From contig JANHAK010000099.1 of NCBI GenBank assembly GCA_024464195.1, positions 1-5,510 on the forward strand: DNA of 5,510 bases, written 5' to 3'. Positions 5,155-5,510 of the stretch are shown here, piece after piece (within the stretch, counting starts at the first letter, position 1; every line of letters begins with the position of its first letter). This DNA is from Methanomassiliicoccales archaeon (GTDB lineage: Archaea > Thermoplasmatota > Thermoplasmata > Methanomassiliicoccales > JACIVX01). Both the position numbers and the translations under genes were made by a program. The notes beneath the pieces were generated by a model. It searched no databases. It had not been told where the DNA came from and saw only the letters and a list, made by a program, of their open reading frames with translations.

Positions 5155-5510
5155 TGATCCTCAGCCCTAAGACGATTTCAAATGTTTGGTGATCGTTTTT
5201 CTACTCTTTGCTTTTTTCATGGCAAGATCGGGTTTTAATGAGAGATAAATGATCACTGCCATTCTCTCTCATGCTTCTTAAATGTGAAACTTCCTTTAAG
5301 TCTAGCGTTCCATTTTCAATATTTCATGAAGCTATCTTGCTCATTGACCGAGCAGTTCGGCATTTCTGCAATAGTTTTTTAATCATGTATGGAAATCGCC
5401 AGAATTAGAGATTCTAGGCAATAGAAGATCTATAACGATGATCGCGATAAGCACATATGGCTGATGTATTTGACTCAAAAATGGATTAGAACCTTTACAA
5501 GTTCAAAAAT
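5155..5510. other. Noncoding region upstream of arsA
   Basis: Reading all frames gives no convincing gene; every minus-strand frame from the right edge stops within about a dozen codons. It should contain the arsA promoter. Features seen are the inverted repeat at 5238-5272, a small hairpin TGCTC-7 nt-GAGCA at 5338-5354 with a T6 run at 5374-5379, and T-rich plus-strand stretches near 5203-5219. No tRNA-like fold was recognised. A plus-strand frame opens with ATG at 5464 and reaches the edge (15 codons), which is too little to call. Confidence 0.6.
5238..5272. repeat. Perfect 8-bp inverted repeat upstream of arsA
   Basis: ATGAGAGA (5238-5245) and TCTCTCAT (5265-5272) are exact reverse complements separated by 19 bases. 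The spacer contains, on the minus strand, the TATA-like ATTTAT next to one arm. The repeat lies about 85-118 bases before the arsA start. It could be an operator for a dimeric regulator at the arsA promoter or an RNA stem in a long leader. The match is seen directly; the role is inferred. Confidence 0.45.

Noticed and set aside
5338..5379. Hairpin plus T6 run as an intrinsic terminator or small RNA end on the plus strand
   Set aside because: The stem is only 5-6 bp, the T-run is about 20 bases away, and no plus-strand gene precedes it.
5476..5495. GGTTCTAATCC on the minus strand as a tRNA T-arm
   Set aside because: The base after TTC should be a purine and is T, and no acceptor, D or anticodon arms could be traced around it.
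5464..5510. A plus-strand gene start (ATG at 5464) running off the right edge
   Set aside because: Only 15 codons are visible, there is no SD, and the residues match nothing recognisable.
1..5510. CRISPR arrays, insertion sequences, or attachment sites
   Set aside because: No regularly spaced repeats, transposase or integrase motifs, or long terminal repeats were seen on either strand.

Overview
The window looks archaeal. The protein set is typical of archaea: a tungsten-type aldehyde ferredoxin oxidoreductase, an ArsA-type ATPase with a C-terminal Hsp20-like domain, an AMMECR1-family protein and a CBS-pair protein ending in a C4 zinc finger. TATA-like boxes sit at archaeal distances from starts without a Shine-Dalgarno (SD), and two genes start with TTG. 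Which archaeal group it is cannot be settled from the sequence; a euryarchaeal lineage such as Thermoplasmatota is only a guess. No mobile element, CRISPR array, tRNA or rRNA was recognised.

Layout. Positions 1-383 (minus strand) hold the N-terminal two thirds of an AMMECR1-family gene that runs off the left edge. A divergent intergenic region of about 295 bases separates it from a plus-strand gene (679-1239) for a tandem-CBS protein with a zinc finger. That gene converges, with only 23 bases between the stops, on a minus-strand block of four genes. In transcription order these are an ArsA-like ATPase (5154-3931), a small helical protein that overlaps the end of arsA (3986-3696), a ferredoxin with four predicted [4Fe-4S] clusters (3532-3089), and an aldehyde ferredoxin oxidoreductase (3086-1263). 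The last 356 bases (5155-5510) contain no convincing gene, only a perfect 8-bp inverted repeat and small hairpins upstream of arsA.

How the genes work together. The block looks like two transcription units. The arsA-small protein pair overlaps by 56 bases and is followed by a T-rich tract that could end its transcript. The ferredoxin and the oxidoreductase are translationally coupled (stop and start 2 bases apart, SD inside the ferredoxin's last codons) and have their own TATA-like box. The oxidoreductase would pass electrons from aldehyde or related carboxylic-acid chemistry at a tungsto/molybdopterin centre through its own [4Fe-4S] cluster to the four-cluster ferredoxin, as in the bacterial AorA/AorB and YdhY/YdhV pairs. 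The ArsA-like ATPase lacks the cysteines used by arsenite pumps and Get3. It probably acts as an ATP-driven protein-handling or targeting factor, with the small repeat protein as its likely partner.

The least understood part of the window is the arsA-small protein pair: the small protein is built from two copies of a helical motif and matches no family I recognise.
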